Origin: Owenia fusiformis
Lineage: Eukaryota > Annelida > Polychaeta > Sabellida > Oweniidae
DNA: 64,000 nucleotides
Reading direction: 5' to 3'
NCBI GenBank assembly: GCA_903813345.2
Contig: CAIIXF020000010.1
Span: forward strand, 30,684,828-30,748,827
The notes beneath the pieces were generated by a model that saw nothing but the letters and a program-made list of their open reading frames with translations, searched no databases and was not told where the DNA came from. Made by a program: the position numbers and the translations under genes. This document shows, one piece after another, positions 12,392 through 22,690 of this stretch (its first letter is position 1; the number at the start of each line of letters is the position of its first letter).

Positions 12392-12844
12392 GGAGGCCTG
12401 TGTGAGGTAATACGTATGAATGCAACTTGGACGGGCCTGTTAGAAATATGGACCATGTACCCTCTCAGGGATGGAATGTCGGAAACAAGTGGGGGAAAGG
12501 TTATATGCACTCTTTTGGGCAGGCGTGTAACGGTATTCATATACACATATTATTTGGTCATGGAATGGTTACGTTAAATGGTGAATACAAAAAATCGTAT
12601 AAGATGTCAGACAGGGGAGATGGTCGGTTGGAAATGTTACAATACAATGATAAACGTAAAAATGTGATATCGTACGAATAATGAGGCTTGTATGGTTGTT
12701 GACTGAAATCAAAATGCTTGAACGTAAACATTTATATATATTTTTTATGACAAACTGCGCTAAATAATGTAAAATAAGTCTTAAATCCAGTAAACATAAA
12801 ACATAGATGAAAGACGACTTGAATTATATTAAAGGATACGTTGT

Positions 12845-13664
12845 TAAACACTGGTACTAAGAAAAGTGTTCAAAGATTGTAAACGACAACAACGTGATGG
12901 TAGTGCAGTTTGTGTAGGCTATAAATTGTGTTTACAGATTGTAAACAATAAATCGATGGTTATAGAAATTGTGTTTACAAACTGTAAATGCCAATAAGAA
13001 AAGAGAAAAAACACAGTCGAGTTGATGAATATATTTACAGATGGTAAACACAAATAACATGATCGTATTGTCGGCCATCATTCAAAGATTGTAAAAGCCA
13101 ATAACGAAGTGGTTGCACAGTAAGGCTAGTAATTGTATTTACATGTTCTAAACGCCAATATCGGTGTGATGACATGGTCAAACTCATAAATGTATTAACA
13201 TTGTAAGCGTCGAGAACGAAGTGGTTTTACGTCAGGCCAGTGCTTGTATTCAAATATTGTAAACGCAAAACGAAGAAGCAAGAACGAAGTGAATTTTACG
13301 CCAGGCTTGTAATTGTATTACCAGATTGTAAACGCCAATAACGAAGTGGTTGCACGGTCAGGCTGGCTAGTAAATATATTCACATATTATTAGCGCCAAG
13401 AACAAAGTGGTTTTTTTGTAATTGTAATAACACACAGAATGTGAACGCCAGTAAAGAACGGCACATTCAGACTGATAATTATTTTCTCAGATTGTAAACG
13501 CCGAGAACGAGGTCGGTTCACAGTCGATACAACGGGCTATAAGTGGTGGCATAGTTAGCCTAGTAATTGTATTCGCAGATTGTAAACGCCAATAACGAAG
13601 TGGTGGCCAGGCTAGTAATTGTATTCGCAGATTGTAAACGCCAATAACGAAGTTGTGGCACAGT
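12845..13664 (-). repeat. Minisatellite made of copies of the lectin gene 3' coding end
   Basis: About 13 degenerate units of roughly 50-65 bp. Each contains a core such as AGATTGTAAACGCCAATAAC followed by GAAGTGGT. The last unit is the coding end of lectin exon 3 (13612-13664), and units become more diverged with distance from the exon. Confidence 0.8.
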
Positions 13665-13835
13665 CAACGATATACCACCTCCCAGTTGACTGTTTCATGA
13701 CAATGCAGTTGCTTGCAGTGTTAGCAGAAGGGTTACCAGGTTCCCAATTAGTCCAGATTGGTTGAGCTCCTGTGTTGAACCAGACATATTGCATTTCCGA
13801 ATCAATGTCGTTAAGACCAATGTTCCACCAGGAAG
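13612..13835 (-). CDS. PAN/lectin gene exon 3: second half of lectin domain and stop
   Basis: Acceptor TTATTGCAG, phase 1 entry. Encodes SWWNIGLNDIDSEMQYVW, then PIWTNWEPGNPSANTASNC, GRWYIVDC and LLAFTICEYNY followed by TAG. The WIGL-type motif, paired cysteines and terminal IC-E pattern are those of C-type lectin domains. Codons for the last 17 residues are the founder-like copy of the adjacent minisatellite. Confidence 0.85.
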
Positions 13836-16800
13836 CTGCAATAATAAGTATATCAAATACAGAACATAACTTCAATAATGAACACAAGAAGACAATATCT
13901 GATACTTTACATGCAATAGCAGAGAAAATGGATGCAATGTTTAATTTAGTAATGAGATAAAATACTCGAGAAACTGGATGCCAAGTAGAGGGGAACAATA
14001 CCTTAAACATTGGATTGAACGGTAATGTTTGTAATTGGGTACCATTCCTTGGAAATTATTTGCAGTTCTAAAGTTAGTAATTGAGTAAAACATCCGAGAA
14101 ATTGTATGCAAAGGCTAAGCTTATAAAAGTAATGGGGTATTTCTGAAAAAATTGTTTGCGGTACCAAGTTTATAATGGGGTATAATAAATTTCCATGAAA
14201 TGCAATGCAATGCTAAAGTCATATGGGGTGTAATACCCGATTAATTGAGTGCAGTGTTTGAGTAAGTAATGGTATATAAATCCAAGAAATTGCAATGCTT
14301 AAATTAATAATGGGGTATAATGCCTGAGAAATTGCATGCAGTGTTTAAATTAGTAATGATGTAAAAGGCTGATAGATAACATGCATTGCCTTATGTGGTA
14401 CAAGTTCCGAATATTTTATGCAGCGTTTAGGTTAGTATTGGGGCACAACACCAGGGAAATTATGTGCGGTGCTTATATAAGTTAGCAGTTTGGTGCAATA
14501 CCTGAGGAATAGGATGAATGTAACTGTATCTTGTTGTACTCGTCTTCGTTTTCAAATGAAACAATACTCATTGGTGGAGAGTGCGATTGACAAGCAGTTA
14601 GTCCATCGTTAACATTGCGTAACTTGTAGTATTTTTCGTATATTTATTTTTGTAACATATTTATGTATATGTACTCATCTTGTAGATGGTAAATAAAATA
14701 ACATAACATAACATAACATAAAGTTGTATCCATGTAATAGCAGGAACCAGCCACACCGACGTCTATATATCCAAACGATTCGCAATCTGGAGCTATTGAA
14801 ACAAAAAATAGAATAAATCGATTAACTACCTGGTTTGAAGATCAATGTCGCACAAGTTCGTACTAAGTCAGTCTTAACATAGAGATCAATAGACTATTAC
14901 GCGATAGGCCATCCCCTAGGTCACGCTGACCTCAATTTAACCTTTGTTGACCTATTTTTCAGCTCGTAGAATGCAATACTTATCTGAAGATTTAATTGAG
15001 TGTGCCAGAAATCCGACCATTCGCGATCTCATGTTTCATGATTTTCTCTGATACATTACATATATGTAATATGGTTTGAGTGTTTTTAAATGTTGTATCG
15101 GATAAGCAATTATCTTTATCTATATCTGATTTTATATTAATTTGAACATCGGGGAGTTTTAAGATAGACATTTAATAATTGAATTTGTGATACTCCCCAG
15201 AAATGCTTGTTGTGAATTGAACAAAACGTATTCGTGTTGGATGTAATTAATATTATAATCTATATTTACACCTCAAAGGCATGTGGCCCAGATAACATCA
15301 CAAACAAAATGTTGAATTTGACAGCCCATACCATTTCAAAACCTTTAGCCAACTTATTCAACAAACTTTTATCAAAGTGTACCTACCCGGATATCTGGAA
15401 AATTGGAAATGTTTGCCCAATTTTTAAGAAGAATGACAAATCAAACATCAACAATTATAGACCTATCACTCTTTTAAGCTGTATCTCTAAAGTATTTGAA
15501 AAAGTTTTAGCTGATCGAATCAGGAAGCATTTAATTGACAATAATCTTCTTTTCAAACATCAGTCCGGATTCTTACCAGGTCATAGTACTATTCATCAAC
15601 TTTTATCTATTGAACATTTTCTTCAGAGCACATTTGAACAAGGAAAAGCTTCCAAAACAATTTTTCTAGATATAGCGGCTGCATTTGACAGAGTACCACA
15701 TAAGCTACTACTTCATAAACTTTCAGCATATGGCTTCCAAGGGCAAATTCAAAAAATTATCAAATCTTACCTTACTAACAGAAAAATTGCTGTACAGATA
15801 TCTGGGGAACTTTCAAATTATTCTGAAAATGACTTTATCAATTGTGGTGTCCCCCAGGGCTCAATACTTGGGCCAATATTATTTCTCCTATACATTAATG
15901 ACCTTCCAGACAATCTGGAGGGGCATTGCTATATTTATGCGGATGACACTTCTCTACATCATCCTTTTGACCCTAAGCATCCACAAGAAGTAGATGCAAT
16001 AGCCAGATCTAACCTAATTAAAATTGAAAAATGGTCTGACACCTGGAAATTGGAGTTTAAACCTGAAAAGAGTTCTGAAATGATATTCCACTCATCCAGA
16101 TCTAAAGTCGATAATGTTTCTGTTTCAAAGTTAAACAATGTTGAAATTACCAGAGATCACGAGCACAAACATCTGGGATTTACTTTTGACCCAAGCTTAT
16201 CATATGACAAGCATATTGGAGAAATCATATCAAAAATACGAAAAATGTTGAACCCTTTAAAGAAACTTAAATATAAGTTAGGTAGTAAGCATCTAGAAAC
16301 CATATTTAAGTCCTTTATTTTACCCCATTTTGACTATGGTGCTATCATGTACAGCACAGCCTCAAAGTTCCTATTACAACGACTCGACAGTCTTTATTAT
16401 AAAGCTGCACTTTATTGTTCTGGGTGTATCCAAGGGAGCAGTTCAAAAAAGGTTTTAAACCTACTCAATTGGCCAACTCTTGAATCAAGACGCAGTATCC
16501 AGATTAACAACTTTATGTTCAAAATTGTAAATGGTACAAGTCCTCCCTATGTAACTGATATTTTTGACAAATTTAGAAACCATGCAAACAGAGTATTGAG
16601 ATATAATGAAGCATTTAAAATGCCCATTAGATGCTCAAATAGATTCTCCACCTCAGCAATACCAGCTGCAATTTCAAATTGGATCAATCTTCCACCTGCT
16701 ATTAAATCTAAGAATACTCTTTCGAATTTTAAAAAACACCAAAGAGTACATTTCCAAAAAACGCCCTCGATTTTGTCAACAAGCCAGCTTAATCTAACAA

Positions 16801-18591
16801 GGGTTCAAGAAATAGTTCTCAATAAAGTGAGAGCTGACCTATACTTCAAAGCCCAGTTCTACGCTCACAACTTTCAGTCTATTGACAGCCCTAATTGCAC
16901 TTGTGGAAAACCACAAACTCTGAAACATTTTCTCTTTCAATGTGACTTACTTACTATACAAAGACAGCAATTCATGGACAAACTCACTGATCTCGAACCA
17001 AACATCTTCAGTCATAATCTCTCTCAAACTGATTTCATAGCTATTTTGAAAACAGGAATTCCGAAATTAAACATAGATGCAAATTCCCAAATACTACTTC
17101 TCATTGTTAATTTTATCAAAGACAATAGCTAATTCCCTCCTTCTTATCCATCTCTAGTATCCTCAAGTCCCGTCACACCTGCCCTAGTCCAAGACCCTGC
17201 CTGCTCTGCCACTTCTACTTCCACCTGCCCCCTATTCTTATATAATGCCATTGTGGCGATTTAAGAATTTACATGTCTGTATTTACATTTTTTGTATTCT
17301 ATTGAAATAAATTTAATAATAATAATAAAAAAAAAAAATCTATATTTCTATTCACAGGTTGGGTCTATAAAACTGCCAAAAAGAGCAATTTACTGAGAGA
17401 AATATATCTAAACTAAATTATTTACAAATGTGAATGTCATGTTATGTATAAACCATGATTACTGGCTGTTAGTTGAAATACTGGCCGAGTACCGTAGGCC
17501 AAAGGCCATTATTTTCTTTAACGGCTAGTGCAAATGGTTCATACTTCTTAAAACCCACACTGGCTCTTATGGAAGGTAAATGATCCAATATACGTACAGT
17601 GCTATTGAATTTGATTTCTTTTGTATTGACTATTCAACTATATTGAAATACGTATTTTGTGCCACACTGGTTTTTGATAGCTTGCCAAGTCTCCATTCTT
17701 CAAAAACAATAGAGAAAAAATGTACTCTCTTTTGTTACAACCATACATTCTTTAAAATAAAAATGTTCATTCTATTGAATTGCTACTAATTGGGTTTTAA
17801 GATAAAATAAAAAAAATATCCTGCGATACTGTAAATGAGAAGCATGATAAGATTAACAATAGAAATCGCCCAGCAAAGATTTGTAGATCTGTTTTCTTAC
17901 AATGCAAATCTGTTACTATATATAATACATTTTACAAAGAATATAATGTGGTTTTGGAGTTAAATGTTGACCTAAATAACATAACATGTTAACATGTAAC
18001 ATGCTTCCCTACATGTAAGATGAAAAAGATTCAAATGGAAGTCAAATTAAACCACAATATTAACATGTTTTTTCTTTTCCATGGATTTTTAACACGTTTT
18101 AATATTCAGGATAATATGCAGAATTAATTGTGTTTTTTAACTCAGATAATCTAAAAAAAACTTTTTAGATTAAGTTAGCCTTCCTGCTGCTTTGTGTTTT
18201 TATTATCTTGTTTACATAATTTTGTTTTATCGTGTTTGCTATATTTACCTGGCGTAGTCATGACAACCATCGGTGCTGATCCACTTAGCATGGAGAACGA
18301 CTCTAAAGTTTCGTCAGCAGCGGTTCTATACGAACCCGCGTCTGCAAGTCCATACATCTCACACGATTCACCATGCTTAAAGTTGACATTGAAGCATTGT
18401 GGTTCATTCGTACATTTCTTTAAACATTCCATCTTCGAAGGAATCGATAAACTTGAAATCAAACCAATTCCGTTTCCGCCATGTACATAGATGTGACCAA
18501 CTTGTCTTGCATAATACGCATACTTCAAATCCCCATAGCAACAACTTGGTAATAAAACAACAAAACATACGAGAGTGCTTGTCATCGACAT
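13612..18591 (-). CDS. Secreted PAN + C-type lectin protein, three coding exons
   Basis: Small extracellular protein: signal peptide (residues 1-20), a PAN/apple-like module with Cys56, Cys60, Cys66 and Cys77, a short linker, then one C-type lectin domain ending close to the stop. Exons 18249-18591, 14502-14792 and 13612-13835 join in phase 1 at both junctions with AG/GT sites. Such proteins usually act in recognition of microbes, gametes or glycans outside the cell. The calcium and sugar site is atypical: the usual EPN or QPD position reads NPS, and the WND motif is replaced by WYI, so classic Ca-dependent sugar binding is doubtful. Exon 2 carries a roughly 95-bp retroelement-like insertion, so the gene may be impaired or may splice the insertion out. 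It lies 3.9 kb downstream of the convertase gene on the same strand; no functional link is implied. Confidence 0.75.
13925..14500 (-). repeat. Degenerate repeats in the lectin gene intron 2, resembling the exon 2 donor
   Basis: Eight or so units of about 50-65 bp with a core like GGGTATAATGCCTGAGAAAT on the plus strand. On the minus strand each reads TTTCTCAGGTATT-like, resembling the true exon 2 donor (CCTCAG then GTATTG). Confidence 0.65.
14502..14792 (-). CDS. PAN/lectin gene exon 2: first half of lectin domain, with insertion
   Basis: Acceptor TTTCAATAG. Encodes PDCESFGYIDVGVAGSCYYM then, after the insertion at about 14628-14722, YKLRNVNDGLTACQSHSPPM and SIVSFENEDEYNKIQLHSS, the first helix and first conserved Cys of a C-type lectin domain. 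Ends in phase 1 before GTATTG. The two parts are in compatible frames only if the inserted DNA is absent or spliced out. Confidence 0.7.
14628..14722 (+). mobile_element. Short retroelement-like insertion inside lectin exon 2
   Basis: About 95 bp of AT-rich DNA ending in a pentanucleotide tail (AACAT repeated) preceded by GTAAATAAAAT, typical of LINE/SINE 3' ends. It is flanked by near-identical 8-mers AACTTGTA and AAGTTGTA, which look like a target-site duplication with one change. It splits the coding sequence of the lectin domain. Confidence 0.6.
15268..17336 (+). mobile_element. Young 5'-truncated Jockey/CR1-like LINE with 11-bp target-site duplication
   Basis: AATCTATATTT occurs at 15257-15267 and again at 17337-17347, directly bordering the coding body and an ATAAT/poly-A tail. 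Sits in intron 1 of the PAN/lectin gene in antisense orientation. Confidence 0.88.
15271..17132 (+). CDS. LINE reverse transcriptase, uninterrupted frame
   Basis: Copies RNA into DNA at a nicked target. The open frame (formally 15234-17132, 632 codons) has no stop or shift: GPDNITNKML near residue 18, [18 protein letters not shown] near 75, FLDIAAAFDRVPH near 144, [20 protein letters not shown] near 205, YADDTS at 235. A C-terminal CTCGKPQTLKHFLFQC knuckle lies near 553-570. Motif style is Jockey/CR1. The endonuclease is missing through 5' truncation, so the copy cannot move by itself, but the intact frame implies recent insertion. The first 12 or so codons of the formal frame are flanking DNA. 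Confidence 0.85.
17348..18248. other. PAN/lectin gene intron 1 remainder
   Basis: AT-rich intronic sequence between the LINE and exon 1. No further exon or repeat recognised. Confidence 0.6.
18249..18591 (-). CDS. PAN/lectin gene exon 1: signal peptide and PAN module
   Basis: ATG at 18589-18591. Hydrophobic leader to about residue 20 (CFVVLLPSCCYG), then a PAN-like four-cysteine pattern around MECLKKCTNEPQCFNVNF and ESCEMY. Ends in phase 1 (CCA G) before donor GTAAATA. Reading past the donor soon reaches a stop in low-complexity sequence, supporting the splice. Confidence 0.82.
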
Positions 18592-19542
18592 GTTTCAGGG
18601 TCAAACTATACTCCGTATTTACATTTTAGTCACAACGTTTGTCTTATTTACTGTTATTTAAGAATATTTATCCCCAGTTGATTTCACCTGCCAAAATGTT
18701 GCGATCTCAAATCAACTGAACACCTTTTTCTAAAATACTATTCAATCCTTGAAATTAACGTATATATAAATCGTATATTGACCATGCTTCCTATTTGTTT
18801 GAAAAGGGCGTACCATAACCAATCATCGTCAAGTCCATTTCCGAATGATGCATTGTCGCTTTGACACAATGCAATTTATTGAGTGGTATACATTTTAAAC
18901 ATTCTTAACACTTCCTGTAACTAAAAACGTATTATTGATAACCAATAATTAATCGAACGAAAAGAAATATTTTACAAGACAACGCATAATACATTCATTA
19001 AACGGTACTTACGCGGCAATCAAGAAAATTCCACATCGAGTTTCCACGTCCATAAGGCACCACCCCATGAAAGAACAAACATTGTCAGTTAAGGATTTAA
19101 GCCCTGGATTCAGTGCATTGTGTGCCAAATCATTCAATTGAAGGTGTTGTTTCAAAACCATTGCATGACTGGGCAGCGGGAATGCAAAGTTTTAAATTAG
19201 GAAACAACGCCTAAGTGGAATGAAGCGGCCACTTTTTCACACAGTGCAAAATATTTTCTATGAAATCACCGAAAAGATACAAAACTCACTACAAGAACAT
19301 ATTTCCAATGAAACCGTTTGCAAGGGTCAAATTTGAATGCGGTGATTGGTGATATAAGTTACTGCCCTTAAATGAAATACTGTGTTCGGCCTAGCTATGT
19401 GTGAAACGGTATCCGAGCACGGACAGACGGACGAATGGATGAACAGGCAGCTTCTTTTTATTTAAACTAGCGTCAATCTGTAAAATGAATCAAATTTCGT
19501 TTTCTAAAGCAATCTAAGTTATTGATTATCATTTACTAAACG

Positions 19543-19875
19543 CAGGGGATAGAAACGCGTCTAGTATTTTCCTCTGGTACAACTGGAAATACTGGACGCA
19601 GACCTCCAGTATTCGTGTATTTCCTGGGAAAAATCAAAGTATTTCCGTGCTTAACCCCACATTACAACGAATCGAGATGAATGACTGTCATTTTATAAGA
19701 ATTGTGTGTTCCTCAATGTACTGAGAATCTGATTAGCCTGTTTCTAGAAACACTGTAAAATGATCACAGGCTACCGAATAAAATCACACATACCTCTCTC
19801 TGGATCAAAAATGGAGGTGTGCGTCCAGTATCTCGGTTTTGTACCAGACGTAAATACTGGACGCGTTAACCCCTG
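19543..19875. mobile_element. Inverted-repeat element, ends CAGGGG, 5-bp duplication
   Basis: Left CAGGGGATAGAAACGCGTC and right GACGCGTTAACCCCTG; the arms continue through AGTATTT and CTCTGGTAC. AAACG directly flanks both ends. CAGGGG termini suggest a hAT-like non-autonomous element with an unusual 5-bp duplication. Confidence 0.75.
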
Positions 19876-21311
19876 AAACGGAGGAAGAATATTCGGTAGC
19901 ATTCTCGCCTTATTTAGCTCATTTTGTTGGCTGGAATTTGCATAGCTATTTTCACAAGGCTAGCTATCCAATGACCCGACATTATAAATAAAACGTTTAT
20001 TTTTAGACTCATTTCTCACAGTGTTTACCAGCTAAATGACGTAATCAGAATTATGTACATCAGTCTTTACGATGTCTAATCAAATAGCAGGATATTATCG
20101 CAAGCACATGGTTTTAAGAATCGTGCCATCGAGGAAATGGAAATGAACGAATATATCGTTTGAAAAATAGGTGTGAAAATCCCCATGTTAAACCTATGGG
20201 TGAAAACAATGAAAATGAAGTATAAATTTGTTCCTCTGCGAAGTGCATCATGGGAAATATTTTGACCTTATACGGAAAGATTTTTGCGTCTCCTCTTTTG
20301 AAGAGGGAACAACGATCTGCTCAATTATGTCAGTTCAGACATCATCGGATTATTTAAGTAACGCCATCCAAACTATCCAAAGAGTGACATCTATTTAGAT
20401 TAATTCGAAGTGACTCCTATAAACAATATCAAGTAATAATTATCATAGCTTATTCGAGTCAAATTATAATCTGCAACTTGGCTTAGGTAGGTTTTAAATT
20501 GAGATAACAAAAACTCTAACCGAACTCAAAGCAATGTAGTTCCTCCATCTCGTCAAAGTAACAAGTTGGGGGACCTTTATAATATAGAGATATCATATAG
20601 GTCAGTTGTCAATACTAAAATATTACTTAAACAATTACCTTGTTATGCAATACAAAGAATAACAAGCAATAAATTTAGAATCTAAATCTCGTTTATTTTT
20701 AGGCAGTATATTTTTTATTACATAGGCATTAATAACCTTTAATAAATTACTTATACCTTAAGATATCTATTTTCTCTGTTGATTTTGGGGCATAAGGAAG
20801 CGAATGGACATCGATGACAGTTGCATCCACGTTTAACAGTTACTGCCTATATTATGTAGATATATACAATATATATTACATGAATATATATAGAACATTA
20901 TATCACCATAGGACACATTAGTACACGTGTCATCAAACCTGTTTCCATAGAAACAGTATCCTACAAGATGTAATAATTTAGACCATTTTGATATTTAATA
21001 CATGGACGTATTTAAAAGCTGAGACGGGCATATAAATACATTTTAGAAGTTTTTGTCCCTTAAACTATTGCTTTGACCCATGACTATATTATCTTTGTTT
21101 TTTATTTCGCCTGTTTCAAAATGCAAACTGTATTCATAAACGTAAATGAATAGCAAAACCATAATTCTTGAAGTATTAACTGTATGTCAAATGCATGGAC
21201 ATACAAGATCTTACGTAATTAAAAATAAATAAGATCGACTAGAATTCATAACTTACAAAAATAGAATATAGCTATAACTGATATAATTCATCAATCTAAT
21301 CTAACACTCTG

Positions 21312-21710
21312 TTAAAGGCAGAATCAGATCCGACCATACCCTTTCTAAAAACAGTTTTGTATATGATATGATGTTTAAAGTTTTTTATATTGAAAATATT
21401 TTTCATTTTTTCCTATAAATCACTTATGAATAAATCACTTATGCACATGAAAGACCAACATTTATTGTTTAAAAGAATATGCACATTTACACATTAGATT
21501 TTACCACATAGATACGATAGATAAGATGCCTCAGATCTCTTTCGAGAGAAACTTTTGAGGTGATAGAGATTACATAATTTAGTCTGTGAAAATTGGAAGA
21601 AAATCTCATTAAAACGAGACTTCAACGTGATTTAAAATCTTCTAATTGAGAAATTGAGATAGAGTTTGCTTGCCATATTATCATCACTGTTGCTCTGATT
21701 CTGCCTTTAA
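21312..21710. mobile_element. Small element with TTAA flanks
   Basis: TTAAAGGCAGAATCAGA at the left and TCTGATTCTGCCTTTAA at the right form a perfect 17-bp inverted repeat. If TTAA is the duplicated target, this fits a piggyBac/Kolobok-type non-autonomous element of about 390 bp. Confidence 0.72.
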
Positions 21711-22444
21711 TGTTGAATTAATAAATAAATCATACTCTTATCAAAGATGCGAATTCCTACTTAGTTAAAATGGTATATTTTTGATTTCGTATACATGAAT
21801 AATATTACTGTATACAACAAAACTAGAAAGCAGTCGGTGCAAGTATTGCGTCCGCCCCTACCGAGGTGGTCCTCGTATTTGTCAAAATTATTATTAAACC
21901 ATACCATGCCTGCATTTGTATGCATTTATTATTTTTAACTTGTTTATATTTTCTTTTAAGCATTAAATATACAATTCTGAATAAATGTTCACCTCTGATA
22001 CGAGGTATAATGATAACTTTATATTACATACTGCACCAATATATTGTATATTTATCTCAATGTCATGACTGCATTATACTAAAATATACTATCTGAGGCC
22101 CTTGTTAATCAAAGCCTGTTAACAGTACAGCTAAACAAGTGGTTAATATGTTGGGCCTTAGATACGTTACCAGGTTATGATGGCTAGCAAGTAGTACACA
22201 AAATATGATGCTCGTAAATGTTATCTACCAAATAACCAAAATAAAGCAGCATTGTTTTTGATCTCGATGTAGCATTAAATAAATACGCTAGTTAAACACT
22301 ATTTGTCTATATCTGATGCATGACCAAAGCATGTCATATATGATCGAAGTGTTTCTAATATGACCAAAGGGTGTCGTATGTGATCGAAGAGGTGATCACA
22401 ATATTTAGCGATTATCTCAACTGATCCAACCAAAGTATTGTATT

Positions 22445-22690
22445 TCATTTCCCATCTTCTAAGTCGCTAATAAAATAATTTAATAATTCTGATTTTTGTT
22501 CTTCCCTTAGCAGTTCGTGATTTTCGATGTAAGCCTTCAAAGCAGGAAGATCAAGGCTGACTTGGTTCCTTGCATTAAGGACGTCGATAGATGGGTCTGG
22601 GGTATATTCGGGGCCATATCCCATTAGATCTTCTTTGAGTTTATCCAGAGCGATAAGAAAGCCTTCCCGTATATCCTCCTCAAAATCATT
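22445..22690 (-). CDS. PCSK1: PC1/3 exon 16: C-terminal sorting tail and stop
   Basis: Residues 625-705 and TGA. Starts [20 protein letters not shown] and ends [13 protein letters not shown]; both blocks could form acidic amphipathic helices, as expected for the granule-sorting tail of PC1/3. No pair of basic residues is seen in it, unlike the mammalian tail, which is itself processed. Assigned by acceptor TTTTCCAG, phase and position; an additional unrecognised exon before it is possible. Confidence 0.78.
   Translation of the reverse strand, partial: NDFEEDIREGFLIALDKLKEDLMGYGPEYTPDPSIDVLNARNQVSLDLPALKAYIENHELLREEQKSELLNYFISDLEDGK

Larger units (their letters stand above)
18592..22444. other. 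Intergenic region between lectin and convertase genes
   Basis: Apart from the two inverted-repeat elements at 19543 and 21312, only AT-rich sequence is seen. The lectin promoter should lie just above 18591 and the convertase 3' untranslated region just below 22445, but no decisive signal is visible for either. Confidence 0.55.

Noticed and set aside
12427-12681. 84-codon plus-strand frame after the foldback
   Set aside because: No domain, no splice context and no leader; probably chance.
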